DNA from: Bhargavaea massiliensis
GTDB lineage: Bacteria > Bacillota > Bacilli > Bacillales_A > Planococcaceae
Assembly: GCF_018390575.1 (NCBI RefSeq)
Contig: NZ_JAHBCJ010000006.1
Coordinates: 186,001-250,000, forward strand
DNA length: 64,000 nucleotides
Reading direction: 5' to 3'
Below are positions 36,654 to 46,102 of this stretch, piece by piece (within the stretch, counting starts at the first letter, position 1; each line of letters opens with the position of its first letter). Position numbers and translations under genes: made by a program. The notes beneath the pieces were generated by a model, which was not told where the DNA came from, did not search any database, and was given only the letters and a program-made list of their open reading frames with translations.

Positions 36654-39068
36654 TTATTTCGCAACAATGTTCACGAGGCGGCCCGGGATGGCGATGACTT
36701 TCTTGATGTCTTTGCCTTCCGTGAGCTCCTTGACGCGCGGTTCCGCGAGAGCGGCTGCTTCGAGGTCCTCCTTCGTGACATCTGCGGGAACGACGACTTT
36801 CGAGCGGACCTTGCCGTTGATCTGAACGGCGATTTCCACTTCGTCATCGACGAGCTTCGACTCGTCATAAGTCGGCCATGATTGATATTTAATCGAGTCG
36901 TTGTGGCCGAGAACGCGCCACAGTTCTTCCGTGATGAACGGGCAAATCGGCGACAATAGCTTAACAAAGCCTTCCGCATATTCCTTCGGGAGCTTGTCGG
37001 CTTTGTACGCTTCGTTGATGAACACCATCATCTGGGAGATGGCCGTGTTGTTGTGCATGTTCTCGAGGTCCTCGGTCACTTTCTTGACGGTCTGGTTGTA
37101 GACCTTATCGAGTGCGCCGTCGTGTTCTTCGGTGATCTTGGACGCAAGCGAACCGTCCGCTTCGGTAAACAGGCGCCATACCCGGTCGAGGAATTTGCGG
37201 GAGCCGTCGAGCCCATTTGTCGACCACGCTTTTGACGCATCAAGCGGACCCATGAACATTTCATACAGGCGGAGCGCATCGGCACCGTGGCTTTCGACAA
37301 TATCATCCGGATTGACGACATTGCCCTTCGACTTCGACATCTTCTCGTTTCCTTCGCCGAGGATCATGCCCTGGTTGAAGAGCTTCTGGAACGGCTCCTT
37401 CGTCTTAACGACGCCGATGTCATAAAGTACCTTGTGCCAGAACCGCGCATACAACAGATGGAGCACGGCATGTTCCGCGCCGCCGACATAGATGTCGACA
37501 GGCAGCCAGCGCTCGGCCAGTTCCGGATCGACGAGCTGCTCGGAGTTATGCGGGTCGATGTAGCGGATGTAGTACCAGCAGCTGCCGGCCCACTGAGGCA
37601 TCGTGTTCGTCTCGCGTCGTCCTTTCATACCGGTCTTCGGATCCGTGACATTCACCCATTCCTCGATGTTGGCAAGCGGGGATTCGCCGGTGCCGCTCGG
37701 GCGGATGTTATCTGTCTTCGGAAGCATGAGCGGGAGCTCTTCTTCCGGAACGGTCGTCATGGAGCCGTCTTCCCAATGGATGATCGGGATCGGCTCGCCC
37801 CAGTAGCGCTGGCGGGAGAACAGCCAGTCACGCAGACGGTATGTGATCTTCTTCTCGCCCTTGCCGTTTTCCTCGAGCCACTCGATCGCCTTTGCAATGC
37901 CTTCTTCCTTGCCAAGGCCGTTCAGGAAGCCGGAGTTCACGTGCTCCCCGTCACCGGTATAGGCTTCCTCCTCGATATTGCCGCCTGCCACCACTTCGAT
38001 GATCGGGAGGCCAAATTCCTTTGCAAATTCATAGTCGCGCTCGTCATGCGCCGGAACGGCCATAATGGCACCTGTACCGTACGAAGCGAGGACATAGTCC
38101 GCAACCCAGATCGGCATCTTCTCGCCGCTGACCGGGTTGATGGCATAGGCACCTGTGAAGACGCCGGTCTTTTCTTTTGCCAGATCCGTACGCTCGAGGT
38201 CGCTCTTCGTCTTCACTTTGTCGAGGTAGCCATCGACTGCCGCCCTCTGCTCATCCGTCGTGATCTGGTCCACGAGCTTATGCTCAGGGGCAAGAACGGC
38301 ATAGGTCGCACCAAACAGAGTGTCAGGGCGGGTCGTGAAGGCCTCAAACGACAGATCGGTTCCATCAATCTCGAACGTGACCTGCGCGCCTTCAGAACGG
38401 CCGATCCAGTTCCGCTGCATTTCCTTCAGGCTGTCCGGCCAGTCGAGGTCGTCGAGGTCGTCCAGGAGGCGGTCTGCGTATTCGGTAATCTTCAGTACCC
38501 ACTGGCGCATCGGACGGCGTTCAACCGGGTGGCCGCCACGCTCGGAAACTCCGTCGATGACTTCCTCGTTCGCAAGGACCGTGCCGAGTGCCGGGCACCA
38601 GTTGACCGGGACTTCATCGACATAAGCCAGGCCTTTTTTATAAAGCTGGATAAAGATCCATTGTGTCCACTTGTAGTATTCCGGGTCTGTCGTGTTGATT
38701 TCACGGTCCCAGTCATACGAGAAACCGAGTTCCTGCATCTGGCGCTTGAACGTCGCGATGTTGCGCGCCGTGAATTCCGCCGGGTCGTTCCCCGTGTCGA
38801 GCGCATACTGTTCTGCCGGAAGGCCGAATGCATCCCAGCCCATCGGGTGGAGCACATTGTATCCCTGCATCCGCTTGAACCCGCTCAGGATATCGGTCGC
38901 GATGTAGCCGAGCGGGTGCCCGACGTGGAGTCCGGCGCCCGACGGATACGGGAACATATCCAGCGCGTAGAACTTTGGTTTGTCCGGCTCATCCACCGTT
39001 TTGAAAGTCTTGTTTTCCTCCCAGTAGTTCCGCCATTTGCGGTCAATCTCCCGATGATTGTAACTCAT
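36654..39068 (-). CDS. leuS: Leucyl-tRNA synthetase
   Basis: Class I synthetase charging tRNA(Leu), with a CP1 domain that edits mischarged products. The HIGH box is the [14 protein letters not shown] segment (about residue 43). The CP1 editing domain carries the threonine-rich [12 protein letters not shown] stretch (about 247) and the [10 protein letters not shown] motif (about 340). The KMSKS box is [11 protein letters not shown] (about 577). The anticodon-binding and C-terminal domains complete the 804 residues, the bacterial norm. ATG 39068 follows AGGAGGGAG. Expression is controlled by a leucine T-box. Confidence 0.99.
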   Translation of the reverse strand: MSYNHREIDRKWRNYWEENKTFKTVDEPDKPKFYALDMFPYPSGAGLHVGHPLGYIATDILSGFKRMQGYNVLHPMGWDAFGLPAEQYALDTGNDPAEFTARNIATFKRQMQELGFSYDWDREINTTDPEYYKWTQWIFIQLYKKGLAYVDEVPVNWCPALGTVLANEEVIDGVSERGGHPVERRPMRQWVLKITEYADRLLDDLDDLDWPDSLKEMQRNWIGRSEGAQVTFEIDGTDLSFEAFTTRPDTLFGATYAVLAPEHKLVDQITTDEQRAAVDGYLDKVKTKSDLERTDLAKEKTGVFTGAYAINPVSGEKMPIWVADYVLASYGTGAIMAVPAHDERDYEFAKEFGLPIIEVVAGGNIEEEAYTGDGEHVNSGFLNGLGKEEGIAKAIEWLEENGKGEKKITYRLRDWLFSRQRYWGEPIPIIHWEDGSMTTVPEEELPLMLPKTDNIRPSGTGESPLANIEEWVNVTDPKTGMKGRRETNTMPQWAGSCWYYIRYIDPHNSEQLVDPELAERWLPVDIYVGGAEHAVLHLLYARFWHKVLYDIGVVKTKEPFQKLFNQGMILGEGNEKMSKSKGNVVNPDDIVESHGADALRLYEMFMGPLDASKAWSTNGLDGSRKFLDRVWRLFTEADGSLASKITEEHDGALDKVYNQTVKKVTEDLENMHNNTAISQMMVFINEAYKADKLPKEYAEGFVKLLSPICPFITEELWRVLGHNDSIKYQSWPTYDESKLVDDEVEIAVQINGKVRSKVVVPADVTKEDLEAAALAEPRVKELTEGKDIKKVIAIPGRLVNIVAK

Positions 39069-39084
39069 GCTTTTTGTCTCCCTC

Positions 39085-39336
39085 CTGAAATAAAAAAACT
39101 CCCGTCCCCAAATAAATCAGGGACGAGAGTCATTCTCCCGCGGTGCCACCCACATTGACGGCAAGCCGTCCAGCTCATCCTTAACGCGGAAAACGGCACC
39201 TTCCGGCAACTTGTGTGCCGGAGATGCAGACTCGGGGGGTGAGTTCGGCAGTCCGATCCTGCCGGCTCGCAGCGACCGCCGGCTCTCTGGAAGGATCGGG
39301 CCGCCTACTAGTCCCCTTCGACGCCCTTGAGTATTG
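39085..39336 (-). promoter_or_regulatory. T-box riboswitch of leuS (Leu specifier CUC)
   Basis: The minus strand contains the T-box GGGTGGCACCGCGGG (near plus 39137-39151), stem I with AGTAGG and AGAGAG motifs, and a specifier loop GAACTCACC where CTC (plus 39241-39243) is a leucine codon. The terminator pairs CTCTCGTCCC with GGGGACGGGAG and ends in seven T residues (plus 39093-39130). Confidence 0.92.
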
Positions 39337-39341
39337 CCATC

Positions 39342-39371
39342 ATTGTACCCGAAACAGATGCTGTGCCGCAA
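39342..39371 (-). promoter_or_regulatory. Sigma-A promoter of leuS
   Basis: On the minus strand TTGCGG (39371-39366) and TACAAT (39347-39342) are 18 bases apart. Confidence 0.6.
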
Positions 39372-39384
39372 GTGTCTGGAGACG

Positions 39385-39413
39385 TTTACTATCCGGATGC
39401 CGGGTGGTACGAT
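39385..39413 (+). promoter_or_regulatory. Putative promoter of the CynX-type MFS gene
   Basis: TTTACT (39385-39390) and TACGAT (39408-39413) are 17 bases apart, divergent from the leuS promoter. Confidence 0.5.
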
Positions 39414-39471
39414 AATGGGCAACGGGCTGATTTGCCATACTCTTCTCTTAATTTGTCTGGAGGCGCTTTGC

Positions 39472-40692
39472 TTGGACGGAAATTCCTCTGTATATCGCAC
39501 AAAAAAACTGGATTTGAAACCCTCTACACTTCTCCTGCTCTTCGGCGTCGTGTTCATCGCCTTCAGTCTCCGGTCGCCGCTGACTTCGGTCGGTCCGGTC
39601 ATTTCAAGAATCATGGAGGACCTCTCCATTTCGGGGACGGTTGCCGGGTTCCTGACCACAATCCCGCTCTTGGCATTTGCAGCCGTCTCACCCGTGGTTC
39701 CGAAAATTGCGGACAGGATCGGCATGGCCCGGAGCCTATTCATCGCCCTTCTCCTTTTAGCCATCGGGATTGTCGTCCGCTCCTCGGGCGGAATCGGGCT
39801 GCTGATTTCGGGGACACTGCTTCTCGGCGTAGCCATTGCATTCGGCAATGTCCTCCTGCCCGGCCTCGTCAAAATGAATTTTCCGATGCAGGTCGGGCTG
39901 ATGACCGGAATCTACACCGTCTCGATGAACCTTTTCGCGGGACTGGCTGCAGGCGTCAGTGCACCGCTTGCCTCTGCCACTTCTTTTGGCTGGAGGATGT
40001 CGCTGGGTGTATGGGCCATGCTGGCGGTCATCGCGGCGATCGTCTGGTTGCCGCAAGTGGCCAAGCAGCCGGTACTTGATGCGTCGGGTTCTGCCAAGGG
40101 GCCCGCCCCGCGGCCGCTGTGGAAGTCTCCTCTTGCATGGGGCGTCACCTTTTATATGGGACTTCAATCCGTCATGTTCTTTACCACTGCCGCATGGGTG
40201 CCGGAAGTGCTGATGGACCGTGGGATGGATGCGGAACGGGCGGGATGGATGTTCTCCCTGGTCCAGTTCTCGCAGATTCCGTTCACGTTCATGATCCCGA
40301 TCATCGCCGGACGGATCAGGGACCAGCGGCTTCTTGTCATCCTGATCACAGTTATTTACCTGATCGGCTACGGAGGGCTTTTCTCCGGAAACATGGCTGC
40401 CGCGCCGCTCTGGATGATCCTGATGGGCGTTGCAGGCGGCGCCTCGTTCGGCCTTGCAATGATGTTTTTCACGCTCCGGACGAATACGCCGTCCGAGGCA
40501 GCTTCCCTTTCCGGGATGGCCCAGTCGATCGGTTATCTGCTGGCGGCAGCCGGTCCCGTTTTGTTTGGTGCTTTCCACGACCTGTCCGGAAAATGGACTG
40601 CATCGCTAGGGCTCTTTTTGCTGGTCATCGTCCTGCTGTTCCTTGCAGGGCTAAAAGCCGGAAAAGACGAGAAAACCGTTCCCCTGCAGTAA
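39472..40692 (+). CDS. CynX/NimT-family MFS transporter
   Basis: Twelve-helix major facilitator of the cyanate/nitroimidazole-transporter (CynX/NimT/YycB) group. The first helix has the family hallmark FGVVFIAFSLRSPLTSVGPVI, followed by MFS helices through LLFLAGLKAGK. The start is uncertain because no well-placed ATG exists: TTG at 39472 has TGGAGGCG eight bases upstream and gives 406 residues, the usual size; ATG 39415 would add 19 residues with no ribosome site. The substrate cannot be read from sequence; small organic anions or drugs are typical. Divergent from leuS. Confidence 0.85.
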   Translation: MDGNSSVYRTKKLDLKPSTLLLLFGVVFIAFSLRSPLTSVGPVISRIMEDLSISGTVAGFLTTIPLLAFAAVSPVVPKIADRIGMARSLFIALLLLAIGIVVRSSGGIGLLISGTLLLGVAIAFGNVLLPGLVKMNFPMQVGLMTGIYTVSMNLFAGLAAGVSAPLASATSFGWRMSLGVWAMLAVIAAIVWLPQVAKQPVLDASGSAKGPAPRPLWKSPLAWGVTFYMGLQSVMFFTTAAWVPEVLMDRGMDAERAGWMFSLVQFSQIPFTFMIPIIAGRIRDQRLLVILITVIYLIGYGGLFSGNMAAAPLWMILMGVAGGASFGLAMMFFTLRTNTPSEAASLSGMAQSIGYLLAAAGPVLFGAFHDLSGKWTASLGLFLLVIVLLFLAGLKAGKDEKTVPLQ

Positions 40693-40772
40693 AGAGTGTA
40701 CAGTTGACGGGAAGTGATCTTATGCAGGCAAGAGCGAAGATTTCCGGGATTTGTGCATGGATTCACTGCATA

Positions 40773-40958
40773 GGTAGCGGTAATTTCGTGCGTTGGGTTG
40801 TGGGTAACCAGTGATTCCCTCCGGGTAGCCGCTGACACCCCAAATCAGAAAACGCTGAAGAGATTGCTTTCTGCCTTCTTGGTCTTCCACTTTGAATTCC
40901 CGGCCGGCCACCAGGTGGTTACCTGGCCGATCCGAGCGGTTACCGCGCTACGGTATAG
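40773..40958. repeat. Head-to-head 21-bp-spaced motif array D
   Basis: GGTAACC (40803-40809) and GGTAGCC (40824-40830) are 21 bp apart and face left. GGTTACC (40917-40923) and GGTTACC (40938-40944) are also 21 bp apart and face right. This gives inverted halves around about 40873. Weaker copies (GGTAGCG 40773, GGTATAG 40952) are off period. Only four good units, so less secure than the other arrays. Confidence 0.5.
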
Positions 40959-41012
40959 TCCCGAAGTTGAATCCCAGCGGCACTGTTTTCCCTCAAAAAA
41001 TATGCCTAAAAA

Positions 41013-41199
41013 GGGGCTGTCCAATAAGTCATTAATAGGATAAAAACAGCAAACGGCACGGACTCTGGTCGCTTACCGCGGGCCGGCGCCGAGCCCCGCG
41101 TAAAGCGGGTCTCGACAGCCCGGCTTTTCCCGCAGGTGTCTCCCGGCGTCCGTGCCGTTTGCTATAGCATGTGCTGAATCCGACTTTTCGGACAGCCCA
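41013..41199. mobile_element. MITE-like 185-bp element with nested inverted repeats
   Basis: Outer inverted repeat: GGGCTGTCCAATAAGTC (41014-41030) against GACTTTTCGGACAGCCC (41182-41198), 15 of 17 matching. Inner inverted repeat: AGCAAACGGCACGGAC (41048-41063) and GTCCGTGCCGTTTGCT (41148-41163), perfect over 16 bp. There is no coding sequence. The outer ends look, from memory, like termini of IS1182-type elements in Bacillales, so a non-autonomous derivative is likely. Confidence 0.7.
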
Positions 41200-41440
41200 A
41201 TTTTTTATGGTGTTTTCTGTTATCCGGGCCGACTGCCAGGAGCTTAGGTGTCAGGCCGCACCTTGTCTTGGCGCTTCTCATCCGCAGATCTGTTTTGCCG
41301 TTGAATTCCGGAGCCTTACTTTCCGATCATACGGATCCTCTTTCGGAAATCTCCGTCCTCTTGACGGCTGACCGGCTCCTCTCCGTACCTGACACGTGCG
41401 TATGTTTATCCCCGGCTATTTTCCTCACTTCCAGTCAATA
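41200..41440. other. Intergenic stretch without recognisable content
   Basis: No gene, promoter or array recognised between the MITE-like element and the scoB terminator. Confidence 0.5.
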
Positions 41441-41470
41441 AAAGCCGGAAAAGTCTCCTTTTCCGGCCTT
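41441..41470 (-). terminator. Terminator of scoAB
   Basis: AAGCCGGAAAA (41442-41452) pairs with TTTTCCGGCCTT (41459-41470) with one mismatch; T4 follows on the minus strand. Confidence 0.8.
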
Positions 41471-41473
41471 GTG

Positions 41474-42130
41474 TCATGCGTTTTGATTAACCTCGCTGAC
41501 GTCGAGTTCCGCTTCGGTGGAGGCGAGGACATCGTCAACCGTGAAGCCTTCAAATACTTCCTTCAGCTTCAGGCCATCCGGTGTCACCTCGATCACGCAC
41601 CTTTCGGTGATGACCATATCGACGACTCCTTTGCCCGTCAGTGGCAGCGAGCATTCTTTCTTGATTTTCGGGGAGCCATCCTTTGCGGCGTGCTCCATGA
41701 TGACGATAATCTTCTTGGCGCCGTGGACCAGGTCCATCGCACCGCCCATACCCTTGATCATCTTGCCGGGGATCATCCAGTTTGCCAGGTCCCCATTTTT
41801 CGAAACTTCCATTCCGCCGAGGATGGCGACGTCGACGTGACCCCCACGGATCATCGCGAACGACTCAGCGCTGTCAAAATAAGCCGCTCCGTCAATCGCC
41901 GTCACGGTCTCCTTGCCGGCGTTGATCAGATCCGGGTCGACTTTGTCTTTTTCCGGGTAAGGCCCGATGCCGAGCAGCCCGTTCTCCGACTGGAGGATGA
42001 CCGTTTTGTCGTCGGAAATGTAGTTCGCCACGAGCGTCGGCATTCCGATACCCAGGTTGACATAGTCACCGTCATGGATCTCTTTCTCGGCGCGCCGTGC
42101 GATGCGTTCCCTCATCTTTGCTTTATCCAT
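41474..42130 (-). CDS. scoB: 3-oxoacid (succinyl-CoA:acetoacetate) CoA-transferase subunit B
   Basis: Beta subunit of the SCOT-type CoA-transferase that moves CoA between acyl-CoA and acetoacetate. It holds the catalytic glutamate in the [10 protein letters not shown] motif (about residue 51). [12 protein letters not shown] at the start and the [22 protein letters not shown] segment are typical. Length 218 is normal. ATG 42130 lies 19 bp after the scoA stop, with GGGGAG in between, so the pair is an operon. Ketone-body or butyrate-type acid use is the likely role; the exact acyl donor is inference. Confidence 0.93.
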   Translation of the reverse strand: MDKAKMRERIARRAEKEIHDGDYVNLGIGMPTLVANYISDDKTVILQSENGLLGIGPYPEKDKVDPDLINAGKETVTAIDGAAYFDSAESFAMIRGGHVDVAILGGMEVSKNGDLANWMIPGKMIKGMGGAMDLVHGAKKIIVIMEHAAKDGSPKIKKECSLPLTGKGVVDMVITERCVIEVTPDGLKLKEVFEGFTVDDVLASTEAELDVSEVNQNA

Positions 42131-42149
42131 TCACGTTCTCCCCTTTCCG

Positions 42150-42836
42150 TCAGCGGGTTGTGAGCCGCTCGATGCGTTTTTCCTGCTCCGCCTGAATCAG
42201 CCGCTGCACATAAATGCTCGGCGTATGGACCGTTGCAGGATCCAGGTCGCCCGCATCCACGATTTCTTCGGCTTCGGCGATCGTCACTTTGCCGGCCGAA
42301 GCCATCATCGGGTTGAAATTCTGCGCGGTCTTGTTGTAGATCAGGTTCCCAAGCTTGTCTGCCTTGGCCGCCCGTACAAGTGCGAAGTCGGCAGTCAGCG
42401 CTTCTTCCAGAACATACTCTTTGCCGTTGAAGGTCCGGGTTTCTTTCCCTTCCGCAATCGGCGTGCCGACCCCCGCAGGCGTGAAGAATGCCGGGATGCC
42501 AGCTCCGCCGGCACGGATTTTTTCTGCAAGCGTCCCCTGGGGTGTCAGTTCCACTTCGAGTTCACCGCTGAGCACCTGGCGCTCGAATTCCTTGTTTTCC
42601 CCCACATAGGAACCGATCATCTTCTTGATCTGGCGGTTATTCAGCAGCAGGCCAAGACCCCAATCATCAATTCCGCAGTTGTTTGAAATGACGGTCAGGT
42701 CCTTGACTCCGCTTTCGGCAAGCGCAAGGATCAGCTGTTCCGGAATTCCGACAAGGCCGAAGCCGCCGACCATGAGCGTGGCCCCATCCTTGATATCCGA
42801 GACAGCTTCGGCCGCCTGGTCATAGATCTGTTTCAT
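42150..42836 (-). CDS. scoA: 3-oxoacid CoA-transferase subunit A
   Basis: Alpha subunit of the SCOT-type transferase, forming the CoA-binding part of the heterotetramer. The glycine loop [19 protein letters not shown] (about residue 18) and the [22 protein letters not shown] segment (about 119) are family hallmarks, as is the CoA-site stretch [15 protein letters not shown]. Length 228. ATG 42836 follows GGAGGGGGA. The promoter overlaps a cre-like sequence, so CcpA repression in glucose is plausible. Confidence 0.93.
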   Translation of the reverse strand: MKQIYDQAAEAVSDIKDGATLMVGGFGLVGIPEQLILALAESGVKDLTVISNNCGIDDWGLGLLLNNRQIKKMIGSYVGENKEFERQVLSGELEVELTPQGTLAEKIRAGGAGIPAFFTPAGVGTPIAEGKETRTFNGKEYVLEEALTADFALVRAAKADKLGNLIYNKTAQNFNPMMASAGKVTIAEAEEIVDAGDLDPATVHTPSIYVQRLIQAEQEKRIERLTTR

Positions 42837-42861
42837 ATAATCCCCCTCCGGTCCTCTTAAA

Positions 42862-42901
42862 TGAAAGCGTTACTATTTTCATTTAATCAGAACACTGTCA
42901 A
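42862..42901 (-). promoter_or_regulatory. scoAB promoter overlapped by a cre-like site
   Basis: On the minus strand TTGACA (42901-42896) is 18 bases from AATAGT (42877-42872). TGAAAGCGTTACTA (plus 42862-42875) matches 12 of 14 positions of the cre consensus TGWAANCGNTNWCA and covers the -10 element, a position that would block transcription. Confidence 0.6.
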
Positions 42902-42987
42902 TGTTGCAATGAAATCAGAACCTTTAGAGCAGTAAACGGATCATCAGAAAAACCCGGCAGCAAAAAGCAGTCGGGTTGATTCCGGTT

Positions 42988-44181
42988 TTATGGACGATGG
43001 GCAGCCGCTTGACGGGCCGCCTCCCGTTTGAGTGGTACATCGTAGAACAGACTCGTCAGGATGGCGAGGCTGAGAATGGAAGTCAGGATGATCAACATGA
43101 CATGGATTCCGTGAAGATCAACAAGTACGCCGCCGACCACCGGACCGATCATGCGTCCGCCCGTCGAGACACTGTTCACGATCCCCTGGTAAAAGCCTTC
43201 CCGTCCCGGTGGTGCAAGTGAATTGGCGATGGTCGGGATCACCGGCCAGACGAACATTTCACCGAATGTCAGGATGACCATGGATGTCACGAACATGGCA
43301 AACGACTCTGCGAAGCCGACCACGACAAATGATGATGTGAAAACGACGATGCCGATAAACATCTGGATCTTCAGCCGGTCCTCGAACCGCTTGATGACCG
43401 GCCGGATCAGCGGCTGCCCGAGAACGATGAGCGCACCGTTGATTGTCCAGAGCAGGCTGTACTCACCAAGCGAGATGCCAAGGTCAATTGCATGAGTGGA
43501 CAGTGTCGTCGTCCACTGGGAATAGACAAGCCATGTCAGGAAAAATCCGGACAGCATGATCGTCAGGGAGTAGAGAGGCGCCTTTTCCCTGATCGTCCGC
43601 TTTTCCTTGATGACCGACGTGTGTGTCGCAGGGTCGATCTTGAAGCCCCTGTATGCAAAAGCCGCAATCAGCAAAAAGAGCACATACATGACCGTGTTGG
43701 CCAGGAAAATATAGTCGATATTGTAGGAAGCGACAAAGCCCGCCAGAGCAGGGCCGATGGCGACTCCCGCATTGTTCGCAAGATAGATGGAGTTAAATGC
43801 CTTGCGGCCGCCCTCGGGCCAGGCCGTCCCGACCATGGCGTACATACTCGGAAAGACGATGCCGCCCCCGAAGCCCAGCAACGCAAGCAGCCAGACATAA
43901 TGCGGCCAGCCGTGATAAAAGACAAGGCCGACGAGTGCTACAAGCGATATCAGGATACCGGTCAGGACGGAGCGATATCCCCCGATCCGGTCGAACAGAA
44001 AACCTCCCAGCATATTTCCGACGATGCCCGCAGCTGAATTGGCCATGAGGACAAGCCCCGCGACAGACAGCGACTTCCCGAGATGATCGTGCATATAGAT
44101 GGTGTTGAGCGGCCAGATAAACGAGTTTCCGACCGTGTTGACGAACATTCCGATGACGAGCAGCCATACGCTTCTTGGCAT
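42988..44181 (-). CDS. MFS transporter (drug/metabolite efflux type)
   Basis: Twelve-helix MFS protein, 397 residues from ATG 44181 (AGGAGGTGG upstream). The first helix reads WLLVIGMFVNTVGNSFIWPLNTIYM, and the loop 2-3 motif FDRIGGYRSVLTG (about residue 68) is the usual MFS motif A region. Helix 5 includes the PALAGFVAS turn. The pattern resembles YttB/MdtG-type multidrug exporters, but nothing fixes the substrate. It is monocistronic: AACCCG/CGGGTT with five T residues (42951-42977, minus) ends it. It is divergent from mnmM. Confidence 0.85.
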   Translation of the reverse strand: MPRSVWLLVIGMFVNTVGNSFIWPLNTIYMHDHLGKSLSVAGLVLMANSAAGIVGNMLGGFLFDRIGGYRSVLTGILISLVALVGLVFYHGWPHYVWLLALLGFGGGIVFPSMYAMVGTAWPEGGRKAFNSIYLANNAGVAIGPALAGFVASYNIDYIFLANTVMYVLFLLIAAFAYRGFKIDPATHTSVIKEKRTIREKAPLYSLTIMLSGFFLTWLVYSQWTTTLSTHAIDLGISLGEYSLLWTINGALIVLGQPLIRPVIKRFEDRLKIQMFIGIVVFTSSFVVVGFAESFAMFVTSMVILTFGEMFVWPVIPTIANSLAPPGREGFYQGIVNSVSTGGRMIGPVVGGVLVDLHGIHVMLIILTSILSLAILTSLFYDVPLKREAARQAAAHRP

Positions 44182-44348
44182 GTCCCCACCTCCTGTTTTA
44201 AAATTCACCTCACTGATTGTATGCCCGTCTGTGCGGTATTTCAATACGGACGCCCTATGTCCGAACATTGTCAATCCACTGCCCAATGGAGCCCCGCCCC
44301 CTGCGGTGATACGATAGAAGAACCAGCCTTTAAGGAGAGGATGTTTTT

Positions 44349-44936
44349 ATGGAACTTGGACGAACACTCGCGCAGGCGAGAAAACTGATGGAGCGGACTG
44401 TCCTTCCCGGAGAAACGGTCGTGGATGCCACTGCCGGGAACGGACATGACACGTTGTTCCTGGCGGAGCTGATAGGGCCGGATGGACGGGTGCTTGCTTT
44501 TGATATCCAGCAGGAAGCCCTCGACTCGACACGGATCCGCCTCGGAAATCTTTCAGATCGTGCGGAACTGATCCTGGACAGCCATGACCGGGTGGCGGAC
44601 TACGCGGAAGGTCCCGTCGGCGGTGCCATGTTCAACCTCGGGTTTCTTCCGAATGCAGGCGACCGCTCGGTGATCACCCGTCCTGAAACGACGGTCAGGG
44701 CTGTCCATGACCTGCTCGGCCTGCTGAAAAAAGGGGGCCTGGTGACGGTCTGTGTGTATGACGGCCATGAAGGAGGCGACCGGGAGCGGGACGCGCTCCT
44801 TGCATACGCCCGCCGGCTTAGGGAAGCTGATGTCGACGTAGCCCGTTACGAGCTGATCAACCAAAGAGGACATCCGCCATTCCTCGTCGCATTCGAAAAG
44901 AAAAAGGAATTCCGGGAACTCCTTCTGCTGGACTGA
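44349..44936 (+). CDS. mnmM: tRNA 5-aminomethyl-2-thiouridine methyltransferase (YtqB/MnmM)
   Basis: Small Rossmann SAM methyltransferase. B. subtilis YtqB was shown to methylate nm5s2U34 of tRNA to mnm5s2U and was renamed MnmM. The SAM motif I is VVDATAGNGHDTLFLAEL (about residue 23), motif II AFDIQQEAL, and the catalytic-region stretch is AMFNLGFLPNAGDRSVIT (about 94). KKGGLVTVCVYDGHEGG follows. Length 195 is typical. ATG 44349 has AAGGAGAGG before it. The type III PKS gene follows in the same direction, with a 74-bp gap. Confidence 0.9.
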   Translation: MELGRTLAQARKLMERTVLPGETVVDATAGNGHDTLFLAELIGPDGRVLAFDIQQEALDSTRIRLGNLSDRAELILDSHDRVADYAEGPVGGAMFNLGFLPNAGDRSVITRPETTVRAVHDLLGLLKKGGLVTVCVYDGHEGGDRERDALLAYARRLREADVDVARYELINQRGHPPFLVAFEKKKEFRELLLLD

Positions 44937-45010
44937 TAGACTGCCTCCCCGCCGCATATCTTGGCAGGACAAGGGTATAGAGATGGAAGATGAACCGAGG
45001 AGGAAACGGA

Positions 45011-46090
45011 ATGCCTGTCATTGAATCGATCTATACGCTCACTCCGGACCATGAAATCGGCCAGAGAGATGCAGCAGGTCTGACTAAACAGCTGTTCAGC
45101 GGAAAGTTCAGGGACACGGAGCGGCTGCTGCGGGTGTTCGACAATGGAGACATCGACACGCGCTATATCGCCATGCCGCTCGATTGGTACGGTGAAGCGC
45201 ATCCGTTCGGAGAGCGCAACAATCTGTACATCGAACACGCTATTCGCCTGGGTTCCGAGGCGATCACAGGCTGCCTGCAAAACCGCGGGCTGCTCAATGA
45301 GAAAATCGGTTATGAAGAGATCGATGCGATCTTCTACATATCGAGCAGCGGCATCTCGACCCCGAGCATCGAAGCCAGGATCATGAATATCCTTCCCTTC
45401 AGGGATGACGTCAAACGGATTCCTGTATGGGGACTGGGATGTGCCGGAGGCGCCTCCGGGATGAGCCGGGCATTCGATTACTGTCTCGCCCATCCGGACC
45501 ATCGCGTGCTCGTTCTCTGCGTGGAATTATGCAGCCTGACTTTCCAGGCGGAAGATTATACGAAAAGCAATCTTGTTGGAGCTTCCCTGTTCGCCGACGG
45601 AGTGGCCTGTGCAGTCGTTGCCGGAGACAAAGTGGCACACCGCTCAACCGGTTCAGTGCCGTCCATCCGGTCCACGCTGTCAAAGCTGATGCCGGATTCC
45701 GAAGACGTCATGGGCTGGGATGTGGACGACACGGGCCTTCATGTGATTTTCTCAAAAAGCATCCCGTCCATCATCACGGAATGGCTTGGCCCGTTCGTCC
45801 ATGAATTCCTCCGGAAAGAAGGGCTCTCGCAGTCAGATATCCGGCATTTTGTCGCACATCCCGGAGGCAAGAAAGTACTGCTGGCGTATGAGGAGGCACT
45901 CGGATTTGAACCCGGCATGACTGAAATCTCCAGACGGGTGCTCAGGAAATACGGCAATATGTCTTCCCCGACGGTGCTGTTCGTGCTGGAGCAGTTCATG
46001 ATGAAACAGCCGGAAGCCGGGGAAAAGGGCCTTATGGCAGCTCTCGGACCGGGTTTCTCGGGGGAACTGCTTCTGTTGGAATGGCAATAA
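45011..46090 (+). CDS. bpsA: Type III polyketide synthase BpsA
   Basis: Chalcone-synthase-fold enzyme; B. subtilis BpsA makes triketide and tetraketide alkylpyrones from long acyl-CoA. The thiolase-fold triad is visible: Cys in VWGLGCAGGASGMSRAF (about residue 142), His in HFVAHPGGKKVL (about 281) and Asn in YGNMSSPTVLFVLEQ (about 315). The end reads MAALGPGFSGELLLLEW, the usual C-terminal box. ATG 45011 after GAGGAGGAAA gives 359 residues. The methyltransferase gene follows by 12 bp, forming the bpsAB operon. The product should be a membrane lipid-like pyrone. Confidence 0.93.
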   Translation: MPVIESIYTLTPDHEIGQRDAAGLTKQLFSGKFRDTERLLRVFDNGDIDTRYIAMPLDWYGEAHPFGERNNLYIEHAIRLGSEAITGCLQNRGLLNEKIGYEEIDAIFYISSSGISTPSIEARIMNILPFRDDVKRIPVWGLGCAGGASGMSRAFDYCLAHPDHRVLVLCVELCSLTFQAEDYTKSNLVGASLFADGVACAVVAGDKVAHRSTGSVPSIRSTLSKLMPDSEDVMGWDVDDTGLHVIFSKSIPSIITEWLGPFVHEFLRKEGLSQSDIRHFVAHPGGKKVLLAYEEALGFEPGMTEISRRVLRKYGNMSSPTVLFVLEQFMMKQPEAGEKGLMAALGPGFSGELLLLEWQ

Positions 46091-46102
46091 GGAGGCATGA
46101 TC

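Noticed and set aside
37287-39158. 623-codon open frame on the plus strand opposite leuS
   Set aside because: It is exactly antisense to leuS, with no known motifs; a GC-rich shadow of a highly conserved gene.
41200-41440. Group II intron or gene remnant downstream of the MITE-like element
   Set aside because: A few words resemble known intron ends, but no domain V hairpin or protein similarity is visible.
46097-46102. Start of bpsB at the first ATG (46097)
   Set aside because: It is one base from the ribosome site; the next ATG at 46103 has the normal spacing.
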